Shown: positions 1-6,600, counted from the first letter of the stretch. The stretch is DNA of 8,241 nucleotides from Pseudomonadota bacterium (GCA_015222795.1 JADFVY010000560.1:1-8241); one strand, 5' to 3'. The notes: generated by a model not told the origin, from the letters alone. A program made the numbers and translations.

Positions 1-183
1 CAGCAGGATCTCGCCATGCTGGGTTTCGGCGACGTGGCCTATGTCCGCCCCGTCATGGTGCAGGGCGAGGAAATATTCGCCGTGATGGGCGCCGACGGCC
101 GACAGATCGATCTGGCCGGCGATCGCAATAGCGCCGACATGGCGGCCTTTGACAAGGACCTGGCGGTCGTCGCGTTACACTGA
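1..183 (+). CDS. DUF1150 family protein, 3' part only
   Basis: The reading frame is open from the first base to a TGA at 181-183 and gives 60 residues. The segment LGFGDVAYVRPV, followed by a short 'G..IFAVMGADG..I.LAGDR' stretch and ending near 'LAVVALH', matches my memory of the small alphaproteobacterial DUF1150 family, which has no known biochemical role. Those proteins are often encoded just downstream of a small heat-shock protein (Hsp20/IbpA type); that neighbour would lie left of the window and cannot be checked. The start codon is outside the window. The gene is the only one on the + strand and converges with ptsN, sharing the terminator at 204-236. The frame and stop are certain; the family assignment is by pattern memory. 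Confidence 0.72.
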   Translation, partial: QQDLAMLGFGDVAYVRPVMVQGEEIFAVMGADGRQIDLAGDRNSADMAAFDKDLAVVALH

Positions 184-203
184 TTTTTGTGGGGCCTGAA
201 TAA

Positions 204-236
204 AAAAGCCGGGCGATTAGACATCGCCCGGCTTTT
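204..236. terminator. Bidirectional intrinsic terminator between DUF1150 gene and ptsN
   Basis: The arms AAAAGCCGGGCGAT (204-217) and ATCGCCCGGCTTTT (223-236) are perfect 14-bp complements around the 5-nt loop TAGAC. The flanking A and T runs provide a U-tract in both directions; the minus-strand tract (six T, then A) is the stronger. It lies 20 bp past the DUF1150 stop and 73 bp past the ptsN stop, so it can end both converging transcripts. Confidence 0.93.
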
Positions 237-309
237 AATTTGTCGTGATTTTGACTTTCCCCGCTTGCGCGGGCGGCGCCGGCCGGCACCGATCGACCTT
301 AAAGACCCC

Positions 310-774
310 TCAAGCCGCGTGACTGGCCGCGGGTTCGGTCAAAAGGGAATAGAGAGCCTCGGGTTGATCGGAGCCGCGAAGTTTTTCGCAGATCGTACGG
401 TCACGCAGCAGACGGGAAACCCGCGCCAACGCCTTGAGATGATCCGCCCCAGCGCCTTCCGGCGCCAGCAACAGGAAAATCAGATCAACCGGCTGATCGT
501 CGACGGCTTCGAAATCGACAGGCTTTTCCAGCCTGGCGAACAGGCCATAGAGCTTATTCAACTCCGGCAATTTGCCGTGGGGAATTGCGATACCGTTGCC
601 GACACCAGTGGTGCCCAGCCTTTCACGCTCCAGCAGGACGTCGAAAATCACGCGTTCTTGCAGACCCGTGATCTGGGCCGCGCGCTTCGCCAACTCCTGT
701 AGCGCCTGTTTCTTCGAAGTCGCCGGAAGTTTGGCGACAACGCTCTCGGTATCGAGAAGTTCTGCGATTTCCAT
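310..774 (-). CDS. ptsN: PTS IIA-like nitrogen regulatory protein PtsN (EIIA-Ntr)
   Basis: Encodes a 154-residue cytoplasmic EIIA-Ntr, the last phosphoacceptor of the nitrogen phosphotransfer chain (EI-Ntr, NPr, EIIA-Ntr). It regulates partners by its phosphorylation state rather than carrying sugar. The N-terminus MEIAELL and the segment KKQALQELAKRAA are typical. The active-site motif GIAIPHGK places the phosphorylated histidine at about residue 66, followed by 'DQPVDLIFLLLAPEGAGADHLK' type core sequence (about 97-118). I chose the ATG at 774 because it gives the usual family length and has AGGG eight bases upstream. An in-frame ATG at 840, one base after the hpf stop, would add 22 residues but has no ribosome binding site; a still longer frame to 909 overlaps hpf. 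It sits 67 bp downstream of hpf and is probably co-transcribed with it, a common arrangement next to rpoN. Confidence 0.95.
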   Translation of the reverse strand: MEIAELLDTESVVAKLPATSKKQALQELAKRAAQITGLQERVIFDVLLERERLGTTGVGNGIAIPHGKLPELNKLYGLFARLEKPVDFEAVDDQPVDLIFLLLAPEGAGADHLKALARVSRLLRDRTICEKLRGSDQPEALYSLLTEPAASHAA

Positions 775-841
775 TACCGCCGCCCTCACTCGCTGCACAG
801 GGTAAAACGGACGCTGTTGCGCCTCAAGTATTTGGGACATT

Positions 842-1435
842 TCAGCTGTCGCCGACGTTCCCGCGCCTGTTTCCGCGCGGATCGACCCACCCAATATGCC
901 CGTCTCCACGATGATATACCATATTCAAGCCGCCATTGGCACGGTTCCTGAACATCATGGCCGGAAGATTAGCGAGATCCATGCGCATGACCGCCTCGCC
1001 GACGGACATCTCCTCGATTCCGGTTTCCATTTCCGCGATCACAATCGGGTCGTCCTTTTCCTCGGACTCGCCCTCGACATCCTCGCCGGCCAGAATATAT
1101 TGCTGGGCCGGCAGGCTGTCCGCCAGGTCGGGGCGCTGGCTGTGATGATCGCGCAAGCGGCGTTTATAGCGCCGCAGCCGCGTGGAAAGATGTTCGGCCG
1201 CTTCGTCGAACGCACTGTATGCGTCGCCCGTTGAGCCCTGGCTTTGCACAAGAATGCGCTTGCCGATATGGACGACCATATCGACACTGAAGGTGGATCC
1301 CTGCTTGGCGAGGGTCACCTGTGCATCCTGCGCGTTTGCAAAATATTTGCCGACGATGGCGGGGAGGTTTTCCTCGACGTGACTGCGCCACGCATCGCCT
1401 ACGTCAAGCTGCTTGCCTTTGACGGAAATTTGCAT
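842..1435 (-). CDS. hpf: Long-form ribosome hibernation promoting factor HPF
   Basis: Encodes a 197-residue long-form HPF (raiA/yfiA superfamily), which binds the 30S decoding region and dimerises 70S ribosomes into inactive 100S particles during growth arrest. The N-terminal S30AE domain spans about residues 1-105, starting MQISVKGKQLDVG and ending in the basic stretch RLRRYKRRLRDH. An acidic linker (about 117-130) leads to the C-terminal dimerisation domain (about 140-188), with the hallmarks MSVGEAVMRMDL, MMFRN and GHIGWVDP. The ATG at 1435 matches the conserved family start; the frame stays open upstream to about 1540, but that region holds the predicted promoter and leader. The Shine-Dalgarno sequence is weak (GGAAA about 16 bases upstream), so translation may depend on leader structure. 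It lies 163 bp downstream of rpoN with its own predicted promoter and just before ptsN. Confidence 0.95.
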   Translation of the reverse strand: MQISVKGKQLDVGDAWRSHVEENLPAIVGKYFANAQDAQVTLAKQGSTFSVDMVVHIGKRILVQSQGSTGDAYSAFDEAAEHLSTRLRRYKRRLRDHHSQRPDLADSLPAQQYILAGEDVEGESEEKDDPIVIAEMETGIEEMSVGEAVMRMDLANLPAMMFRNRANGGLNMVYHRGDGHIGWVDPRGNRRGNVGDS

Positions 1436-1461
1436 GTTTGTACTATTCTTGATTTCCAAAA

Positions 1462-1503
1462 GTCGCGGTCCCATTGGGCAAATCCAACTGCCACATGGGC
1501 GAC
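1462..1503 (-). promoter_or_regulatory. Stem-loop in the hpf mRNA leader
   Basis: Read on the minus strand, CCCAT (1499-1495) pairs with ATGGG (1474-1470), and GGCA (1492-1489) pairs with TGCC (1480-1477) inside it, with single-base bulges. GTCG (1503-1500) can pair with CGAC (1465-1462) outside. With the predicted start site near 1505 this puts an imperfect hairpin at the 5' end of a leader of about 70 nt. It is a structural prediction by eye; no known riboswitch is recognised. Confidence 0.35.
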
Positions 1504-1511
1504 GGGCGCGC

Positions 1512-1540
1512 ACCATAATAGTGCCGGGAAGCAGAGTCAA
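1512..1540 (-). promoter_or_regulatory. Predicted sigma-70-type promoter for hpf
   Basis: On the minus strand, TTGACT (1540-1535; 5 of 6 to TTGACA) is followed after 17 bp by TATGGT (1517-1512; 4 of 6 to TATAAT). Transcription would start near 1505, about 70 nt ahead of the hpf ATG. It sits in the 163-bp rpoN-hpf gap, downstream of an A+T-rich stretch, which fits an independent promoter for hpf-ptsN. Confidence 0.55.
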
Positions 1541-1578
1541 TAGCCCTATCTGGTAACGCGAATGCGATAGATAACCGA

Positions 1579-1592
1579 TTGATATACATCAC
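1579..1592. promoter_or_regulatory. FNR/FixK-like box upstream of hpf
   Basis: TTGATATACATCAC matches the FNR/FixK consensus TTGAT-N4-ATCAA at 9 of 10 defined positions. Its centre is about 80 bp upstream of the predicted hpf start site, a spacing compatible with class I activation. It begins just after the rpoN stop. This suggests oxygen- or redox-responsive expression of hpf-ptsN, but one 9/10 match is not proof. Confidence 0.4.
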
Positions 1593-1598
1593 TTATAT

Positions 1599-3167
1599 TT
1601 ATATTTTCCCTGCCTTTATCCGGCGGCGTCTGACCGACGAGGGGATATTCATCGCCTCACGATACTTGGCCACGGTGCGCCGCGCTATATCGATGCCATC
1701 GTCGTGGAGCCTGCCCGCGATATCGTCGTCGGACAAAACGGTGTCGGCGGTTTCGGCATCGCACAGTACCTTGATCCGGAACCGCACGGCCTCGGCCGAA
1801 TGGGCCATGCCGCCATCGGCGCTGGACAGCGAAGACGAGAAAAAATACTTCAGCTCGTATATGCCGCGTGGCGAGGCCATGTATTTATTGCTGGTTACGC
1901 GGCTGACGGTGCTTTCATGCACGCTGACGGCCTCGGCGACGTCGCGCAGAATCAGCGGGCGCATATGTGATACGCCGTGGACGAAGAAGGCGTCCTGCTG
2001 ACGCACGATTTCCGTGGCCACCTTCAGGATCGTCGTGGCGCGCTGATGCAGCGCCTTGACCAGCCAGTTCGCGGTATTGAGCTGATCGGCGATATATTCC
2101 TGGTCTTTCTTGTCGCGAACGCCGCGGCTGACAAGGGCGTAATACTGTCGATTGACCAGCACGCGTGGCAAAGTGTCGCTGTTGAGCTCGACCTGCCAGC
2201 CGCCGTCGGAATGGGGCCTCATCAGGATATCGGGCACCACCGGCTGGGCGACCTCATGCTCGAACCGGGACGCCGGCCTGGGATTCAACGAGCGCAGGTC
2301 GTCCCGCATCTCCTCGAAATCTTCCTTGTCGACTCGGCAGATCTTCATTATCGCCGCCCGGTCGTATTTTTCGAACAGATGCAGGTTTTCCAGCAATGTC
2401 TGCATGGCCGGATCCAGCCGATCTTTTTCACGGAGCTGGATTTCAAAACATTCCTTCAGGTCGCGAGCAAATATGCCCGGCGGATCGAAGCGCTGCACGC
2501 GCGCCAGGACATCCTCGACACGGGCAGAATCGCAGCCAAGCCGTTCTGATATTTCGCCAATGTCACCGGTCAGGCGTCCGGACTCGTCCAGCATTTCGAT
2601 CAGATGCAGCCCGATGATCCGATCCACCTGGTCCTGGATATCGACATTAAGCTGGCCGGTCAGATGGTCCCGCAAGGTGAGGGTGTCGCTGATCCGCGAT
2701 TCGATGCTGCTATCGATTTCGGAAAAGTCTGTCCGCCCGCCCGGCCCCGACGACCCGGCGTCGTATGAAACCGGTCCCGCATCGGCCGCCGCCGGCGAAT
2801 TGCCGTTGTCCCAGACATTGTCATAGTCGGTGTCGAGCGGCGAATCCCCTTCCGTCGGCATGGAGTCCGCGTTCGCCAGTTCCATGCTGTCCGCGGGGTT
2901 GTCCGCGGGGTTGTCGGCGCCGTCGTCGGATCCGGTATCGTCAGGCGCACTGGCTTTGTCGGCCAGTCCATTCGGTTCCGCGGCGGGGGCGGCATCGTTG
3001 CGGTCGGGATCGTCGCGTTCGAGAAGCGGATTCTGCTCCAGTTCTTCCTCGACATAAGCCGTCAGCTCGAAATTCGACATCTGCAACAGCTTGATGGCCT
3101 CCTGCAGCTGCGGAGTCATCACCAGCGATTGCTGTTGTTTCAGACTGAGACGATGCGACAGGGCCAT
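1599..3167 (-). CDS. rpoN: RNA polymerase factor sigma-54 (RpoN)
   Basis: Encodes a 522-residue sigma-54, the alternative sigma factor that reads -24/-12 promoters and needs an AAA+ enhancer-binding activator to open DNA. Region I (about 1-50) has the glutamine/leucine-rich start with QQQSLVMTPQLQEAIKLLQ and NPLLE. Region II (about 51-145) is a long acidic low-complexity linker. The core-binding domain spans about 150-340. A helix-turn-helix lies near 408-428 (RDVAEAVSVHESTVSR). The RpoN box ARRTVAKYRE is intact at 495-504. The ATG at 3167 gives the canonical N-terminus but has no clear ribosome binding site, so translation may be coupled to lptB, which ends 36 bp upstream. A 12-bp tandem repeat in region II gives NPADNPAD. 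Position after lptB and before hpf-ptsN is the classic proteobacterial arrangement. Confidence 0.97.
   Translation of the reverse strand: MALSHRLSLKQQQSLVMTPQLQEAIKLLQMSNFELTAYVEEELEQNPLLERDDPDRNDAAPAAEPNGLADKASAPDDTGSDDGADNPADNPADSMELANADSMPTEGDSPLDTDYDNVWDNGNSPAAADAGPVSYDAGSSGPGGRTDFSEIDSSIESRISDTLTLRDHLTGQLNVDIQDQVDRIIGLHLIEMLDESGRLTGDIGEISERLGCDSARVEDVLARVQRFDPPGIFARDLKECFEIQLREKDRLDPAMQTLLENLHLFEKYDRAAIMKICRVDKEDFEEMRDDLRSLNPRPASRFEHEVAQPVVPDILMRPHSDGGWQVELNSDTLPRVLVNRQYYALVSRGVRDKKDQEYIADQLNTANWLVKALHQRATTILKVATEIVRQQDAFFVHGVSHMRPLILRDVAEAVSVHESTVSRVTSNKYMASPRGIYELKYFFSSSLSSADGGMAHSAEAVRFRIKVLCDAETADTVLSDDDIAGRLHDDGIDIARRTVAKYREAMNIPSSVRRRRIKAGKI
2889..2912. repeat. 12-bp tandem repeat inside rpoN
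   Basis: GTCCGCGGGGTT occurs twice back to back (2889-2900 and 2901-2912), followed by a degenerate partial copy. On the coding strand it specifies NPAD twice (residues 86-93) in the acidic, probably disordered region II. The unit is a multiple of three, so copy-number change would keep the frame. Confidence 0.85.
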
Positions 3168-3188
3168 GTTTGCGATGCGGAGCCGGAA

Positions 3189-3203
3189 ACCGGAAATTCC
3201 GGT
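3189..3203. repeat. Palindrome in the lptB-rpoN gap
   Basis: ACCGGAAATTCCGGT is a perfect 7-bp inverted repeat around one base, directly after the lptB stop and 21 bp before the rpoN ATG. There is no T-run behind it, so it is not a simple terminator. It could be an mRNA processing or stability element, or chance. Confidence 0.5.
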
Positions 3204-4016
3204 CTACAGGCTGAACCGCTCCCCCAGGTAAACGCGGCGCACCTGATCGTCCGCGACAATCGCTTCCGGCGGGCCTTCCTTAACAACAAGCCCATCGTGG
3301 ATGATATAGGCGCGGTCGACGATCAACAGGGTCTCCCGGACATTATGGTCGGTGATCAGAACACCGATGCCACGGTCTTTCAAATGACTGACCAGTTCAC
3401 GGATTTCGCCGACCGCGATCGGATCGATGCCGGCCAGCGGTTCGTCGAGCAATATGAAATGCGGCCTGGAGGCCAGCGCCCGCGCGATCTCGACCCGCCG
3501 GCGTTCGCCGCCGGATAACGCGATCGCCGGCGTGCGACGTAAATGAGTGATCGAGAATTCGGCGAGCAAGGCGTCAAGCATCGATTCGCGCTGACTGGAA
3601 TCCGGTTCTATCGTCTCAAGGATCGCGTTCAAATTCTGTTCGACCGACAGCCCCCGGAAGATCGAGGCTTCCTGTGGCAAATAACCGATGCCCAGCCTGG
3701 CGCGGCGATACATTGGCATATTGGTGATGATCTCGCCGTCCAGCACGGTATCGCCGTAATCGGGCGTGATCAGCCCGGTAATAATATAGAAAGTGGTGGT
3801 CTTGCCGGCGCCGTTGGGACCCAACAGACCAACCGCCTCGCCACGCTGAACCTGCAGGCTGACGTCGCGAATCACCGGGCGTTTCTTGTATGCCTTGCCG
3901 ATATTGCGGACTTCCAGGCCGGCATTTTCGGCTACCAGTTTGGGTTGCCCGGGCTGGGCAGCATCGCCGGCATCCGCCGGGTCTGTCACTTCCGGACCTA
4001 AATCGTCCCTGTCCAC
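3204..4016 (-). CDS. lptB: LPS export ABC transporter ATP-binding protein LptB
   Basis: Encodes the 270-residue cytoplasmic ATPase that, as a dimer with LptF/LptG, powers LPS extraction from the inner membrane into the LptC-LptA bridge. All ABC motifs are intact: Walker A GPNGAGKT (66-73), Q-loop glutamine 115 in YLPQEAS, signature LSGGE (167-171), Walker B FILLDEP (187-193, with Asp191 and Glu192) and the switch histidine 224 in ITDHNVRETL. The C-terminus VRRVYLGERFSL is characteristic of LptB and separates it from the similar LivF/LivG ATPases. The start is a GTG at 4016, supported by GGGAG eight bases upstream; it gives an Asp/Pro/Gly-rich extension of about 30 residues ahead of the ABC core. 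It lies 29 bp after lptA and 36 bp before rpoN. Confidence 0.97.
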   Translation of the reverse strand: MDRDDLGPEVTDPADAGDAAQPGQPKLVAENAGLEVRNIGKAYKKRPVIRDVSLQVQRGEAVGLLGPNGAGKTTTFYIITGLITPDYGDTVLDGEIITNMPMYRRARLGIGYLPQEASIFRGLSVEQNLNAILETIEPDSSQRESMLDALLAEFSITHLRRTPAIALSGGERRRVEIARALASRPHFILLDEPLAGIDPIAVGEIRELVSHLKDRGIGVLITDHNVRETLLIVDRAYIIHDGLVVKEGPPEAIVADDQVRRVYLGERFSL

Positions 4017-4045
4017 GTCTGTCTCTCCCGTTATACGAATTCGGT

Positions 4046-4816
4046 TCAGTCGGGCGGCTTCACCAGCCCCTTGATGCCGCCGCCGCCGCCAATCAGCCGG
4101 CTGACACCGGTGTTCAGGTTAACCTCGGCGCATTTGCCCTTGAGAACGCTAGGTCCACGCCGGATTTCCACATTGCCGCAAAGCGTGGCTATGCCGGATT
4201 TGGCGTCATAGACGGCTTCATTCCCCTTGGCCGAATCTTCCGGTGTTGAAATCCGCACACCGCCGATTGCCTCGACCCGGCTTAACTCCGTCTTGCCATC
4301 ATCGGCGGATTCCACATAGGCGCTGATCACATCGGCGCTGATTTTCCGGTCGCCGCTTTCGGCCACCGCCTCGCCGCGCGCCACGGCAAGCTGTTTTACT
4401 TCCCAATATTCAAGATTCTGGGCCGCCGTCACGACAAGCTGCTCAGCCTCGAAGCGCGGTTTGCCGCCGGACAGAACAAACACACCCTGATCCAGATCAT
4501 AGGCCGCGCTTTCGCCGAAACCCTGCGCTCCATCGGAAACAATCCGGACTTTGCCCGCGGCATCTATTCGGTAGACTTCCTGGTCCTTGCCGTCCTTGCC
4601 CTCGCGGTACCAGGCGCTGACCGAATCGGCTTCCAGTTTCATCGTCCCGCGCGTCAGAACCACGCCGCCCGCGGCCACCAGAACCTTTTCGGTACGCCGC
4701 CATTCCAGCCCGTCGCCGGCGGTAATCTCGATGGGTATTTCAGCCGCCAGTGCCGTCAAGGCGAATCCCGCGAGCGCCAGCAGGGAAATCAGGGGCGTTA
4801 TACGCATCGCCGTCAT
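4046..4816 (-). CDS. lptA: Periplasmic LPS bridge protein LptA, with duplicated OstA-like halves
   Basis: Encodes a 256-residue precursor of the periplasmic protein whose stacked beta-jellyrolls carry LPS between LptC and LptD. A signal peptide (about 1-24) has hydrophobic core LISLLALAGFALTALA, with cleavage near ALA-AEIP. The rest is OstA/LptA-type beta sequence. Two halves align with each other at an offset of 97-98: EVYRIDAAGKVRI (80-92) with ELSRVEAIGGVRI (177-189), and GESAAYDLDQG (101-111) with GNEAVYDAKSG (198-208). This makes it longer than the 185-residue E. coli LptA. Two cysteines (213, 229) in the second half could form a disulfide. The start ATG at 4816 overlaps the lptC stop as ATGA, indicating translational coupling; another ATG lies three codons in. 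The C-terminus is a Gly-rich tail ending KPPD. Confidence 0.9.
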   Translation of the reverse strand: MTAMRITPLISLLALAGFALTALAAEIPIEITAGDGLEWRRTEKVLVAAGGVVLTRGTMKLEADSVSAWYREGKDGKDQEVYRIDAAGKVRIVSDGAQGFGESAAYDLDQGVFVLSGGKPRFEAEQLVVTAAQNLEYWEVKQLAVARGEAVAESGDRKISADVISAYVESADDGKTELSRVEAIGGVRISTPEDSAKGNEAVYDAKSGIATLCGNVEIRRGPSVLKGKCAEVNLNTGVSRLIGGGGGIKGLVKPPD

Positions 4817-5532
4817 TGTCCCAGTTCCGGCACGCTATACAGAACCGCGTGGACCGGACCGACAAAATAAAAGACCGCCGTATTTTCGCGAATGCGGAAA
4901 CCCTGGGCATCGAAAGTACCAAACGGCGCCTGGGCGTGGATCGGATCATGGCCGGCGCCCGTGCCGTTTTCGAAATTGAAGGTGATATTACCGGTATTCA
5001 TCTCCATGCCGCTGTCGTGGAACATGACGACATCGCCATCCAGTTCCAGAATTCGGTTGCCGCGATGAAAGCGCCCCTTCGGGGATGACAGGGAAATCCA
5101 GGCGCCGTCCTTCAATTCGGCGTCCACCTCGGGCATTGTCAGTCTGACCAGGTCGGATTCCTGGTTGGTCTGGGTGGCGTCGTCGAATGTCACCATATAG
5201 GGCTGTCCGTCCTTGTTGATGCCCGTAAGTTTGGCCTTGGTTATGCGCAGGCTTTCCACGTCCTCTGCCTGAATTCCTTCAATCTGCCCGATCTTCGTCG
5301 GCGCGTCTTTTTGGTTTAATTGCGGCCAGACAGCCAACACCACAATCAGCGCGGCGGCGAGGCTTACCAGCAGCAATTTGGCGAATCCAACGAACCGTCC
5401 GTAATGGCGCCGCGACCGGCGGCGTTCGGTGACCGAAAAATAATCGCCAAACGCACCGCGCTGATCTTGCGGTGCTTCATCCCCTTCGCCCGGTTTACGG
5501 GCTTCAGACGAATCCGGCGCGGAGGCAATCAT
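4813..5532 (-). CDS. lptC: LPS export membrane-anchored protein LptC
   Basis: Encodes a 239-residue bitopic inner-membrane protein that takes LPS from LptBFG and passes it to LptA. A hydrophilic cytoplasmic N-terminus ends in the basic stretch RRRSRRHYGR (about 37-46). One membrane segment follows (about 51-69, FAKLLLVSLAAALIVVLAV), then a periplasmic LptC/YrbK-type beta domain with RITKAKLTG, ISLSSPKGRFHRGNRILELDGDV-type sequence and DIHAQ-like elements (HDPIHAQAPFG). The basic residues before the membrane segment predict N-in, C-out topology. The ATG at 5532 overlaps kdsD by 29 bp; an in-frame ATG at 5565 would add 11 residues and overlap by 62 bp. Neither has a strong ribosome binding site, so the exact start is uncertain. 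It overlaps lptA by four bases. Sequence is poorly conserved in this family, but context makes the call firm. Confidence 0.9.
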   Translation of the reverse strand: MIASAPDSSEARKPGEGDEAPQDQRGAFGDYFSVTERRRSRRHYGRFVGFAKLLLVSLAAALIVVLAVWPQLNQKDAPTKIGQIEGIQAEDVESLRITKAKLTGINKDGQPYMVTFDDATQTNQESDLVRLTMPEVDAELKDGAWISLSSPKGRFHRGNRILELDGDVVMFHDSGMEMNTGNITFNFENGTGAGHDPIHAQAPFGTFDAQGFRIRENTAVFYFVGPVHAVLYSVPELGQ

Positions 5533-6511
5533 GGATATGCAGTATCCCAACGGGTTTGCCGTCATCGGCCACGAACAGGCCGGTGATCGAATATTTGTTC
5601 ATTACCGCCACGGCCTCGGCGGCGAGCGCCTGCGGGCGTATCGATTTCGGGTTCGCCGTCATTACGTCGCCGGCGCACTGGGCCAGAATGTCGGATCCCA
5701 TATGGCGCCGTAAATCGCCGTCGGTGACAACACCGGCGAGCAGTCCGTTGGCATCCATGACACCGACACAACCGAAGCCCTTTGCGGTGATGGCCAGGAT
5801 CGCCTGCTTCATCGGTGCGTCAACCGAGCAGAGCGGCACGGCCTCGCCCTCGTGCATCAGGTCGGAAACGCGCATCAGGGACTGGCCCAGCTTGCCACCG
5901 GGATGAAATACCTGAAAATCCTGGGGCGAGAAGCCCTTGCGTTCCAGCAGCGACACCGACAATGCGTCGCCCAGCGCCAAGGTGGCGGTCGTCGAGGTGG
6001 TCGGCGCCAGCCCCATGGGGCATGCCTCGGGCGTTGCGGGCAGAAGCAGCGTCACGTCAGCCATCTCGTCCAGCGTGCTGCCGGCGCGGCTGGTTATGGC
6101 GATCAGCGAAATCGCGTTGCGCCGGGTGTATTCCATAAGGTCGCGGAGTTCGTTGGTCTCGCCCGAATTGGAAAGAGCCAGCACCACGTCCGCCGGCGTG
6201 ATCATGCCCAGATCGCCGTGGCTGGCCTCGCCGGGATGGACATATTGCGCGGGCGTGCCAGTCGACGCCATGGTCGACGCGATCTTGCGGCCGACAAGAC
6301 CACTCTTGCCCATGCCGGTGACGATGACCCGGCCCTTGACGTCATGAAGAATGTCGAGCGCGGCTATGAAACTTTCGCCAAGCGATTCCGCCAGCGCGCC
6401 GATTCCCTCCGCCTCGAGCCGCAATACGCGGCGCGCCGATTCGAGATCCGGCGATCCCGTTTCCAGGCTCGAGTTATCTGCTTCCTTGCCTTGTTTTCCG
6501 GTGGCGGTCAT
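5504..6511 (-). CDS. kdsD: D-arabinose 5-phosphate isomerase (KpsF/GutQ family)
   Basis: Encodes a 335-residue cytoplasmic aldose-ketose isomerase converting ribulose 5-phosphate to arabinose 5-phosphate, the first step to Kdo for LPS. An N-terminal SIS domain (about 40-200) has GMGKSG (66-71), HPGEASHGDLG (92-102) and SNSGETNE (114-121). Two CBS domains follow (about 216-275 and 282-335). Aligning with E. coli KdsD from memory, the catalytic residues Lys59, Glu111, Glu152 and His193 map to Lys69, Glu121, Glu162 and His203, all present. GLAPTTSTTATLALGDAL-type sequence at 167-184 is also diagnostic. The ATG at 6511 is supported by GGGA six bases upstream. It is the first gene of the kdsD-lptC-lptA-lptB-rpoN group, with a predicted promoter and leader hairpin ahead of it. 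The genomic link to lpt genes favours KdsD over GutQ or capsule KpsF. Confidence 0.96.
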   Translation of the reverse strand: MTATGKQGKEADNSSLETGSPDLESARRVLRLEAEGIGALAESLGESFIAALDILHDVKGRVIVTGMGKSGLVGRKIASTMASTGTPAQYVHPGEASHGDLGMITPADVVLALSNSGETNELRDLMEYTRRNAISLIAITSRAGSTLDEMADVTLLLPATPEACPMGLAPTTSTTATLALGDALSVSLLERKGFSPQDFQVFHPGGKLGQSLMRVSDLMHEGEAVPLCSVDAPMKQAILAITAKGFGCVGVMDANGLLAGVVTDGDLRRHMGSDILAQCAGDVMTANPKSIRPQALAAEAVAVMNKYSITGLFVADDGKPVGILHIHDCLRAGFV

Positions 6512-6530
6512 GGCGTCCCGATGTTGATTC

Positions 6531-6551
6531 AGGCCTCGGCAAAGGAGGCCT
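6531..6551 (-). promoter_or_regulatory. Stem-loop at the predicted 5' end of the kdsD-lpt-rpoN mRNA
   Basis: On the minus strand AGGCCTC (6551-6545) and GAGGCCT (6537-6531) form a perfect 7-bp stem with a 7-nt loop, CTTTGCC. It lies 20 bases before the kdsD ATG and just downstream of the predicted start site near 6554. There is no T-run after it, so it is not an intrinsic terminator. Confidence 0.5.
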
Positions 6552-6560
6552 TATCAAATA

Positions 6561-6590
6561 CATATAGGACATAAATGGAGGATTTGTTAA
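6561..6590 (-). promoter_or_regulatory. Predicted promoter for the kdsD-lptCAB-rpoN operon
   Basis: On the minus strand TTAACA (6590-6585; 5 of 6 to TTGACA) is followed after 18 bp by TATATG (6566-6561; 4 of 6 to TATAAT). It lies in the A+T-rich part of a 143-bp gap between the surface-antigen gene and kdsD. The predicted start near 6554 gives a leader of about 43 nt. Confidence 0.5.
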
Positions 6591-6600
6591 GTCCCCTTGC

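Noticed and set aside
260..273. Second hairpin CCCGC-TTGC-GCGGG between ptsN and the main terminator
   Set aside because: It is only 5 bp with no T-run in either direction; it is not a terminator on its own in a GC-rich genome.
775..909. Longer N-terminus for PtsN
   Set aside because: Extensions to 840 or 909 lack a ribosome binding site and family similarity; the ATG at 774 has both a good site and the conserved start.
1436..1540. Longer N-terminus for HPF
   Set aside because: The frame is open, but the region holds a promoter-like TTGACT-N17-TATGGT and a leader hairpin, and conserved HPF sequence begins at MQISVKG.
1436..1598. Search for a sigma-54 (-24/-12) promoter giving RpoN feedback on hpf-ptsN
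   Set aside because: I found no GG-N10-GC element with the surrounding consensus in this gap.
1977..2549. Long + strand frames opposite rpoN
   Set aside because: They lie wholly inside rpoN, which has all its regions and an intact RpoN box; composition explains the open frames.
5852..6574. A 240-codon open frame on the + strand
   Set aside because: It lies antisense to kdsD, whose SIS and CBS motifs are complete. The + frame shows no recognisable domain and is a high-GC shadow.
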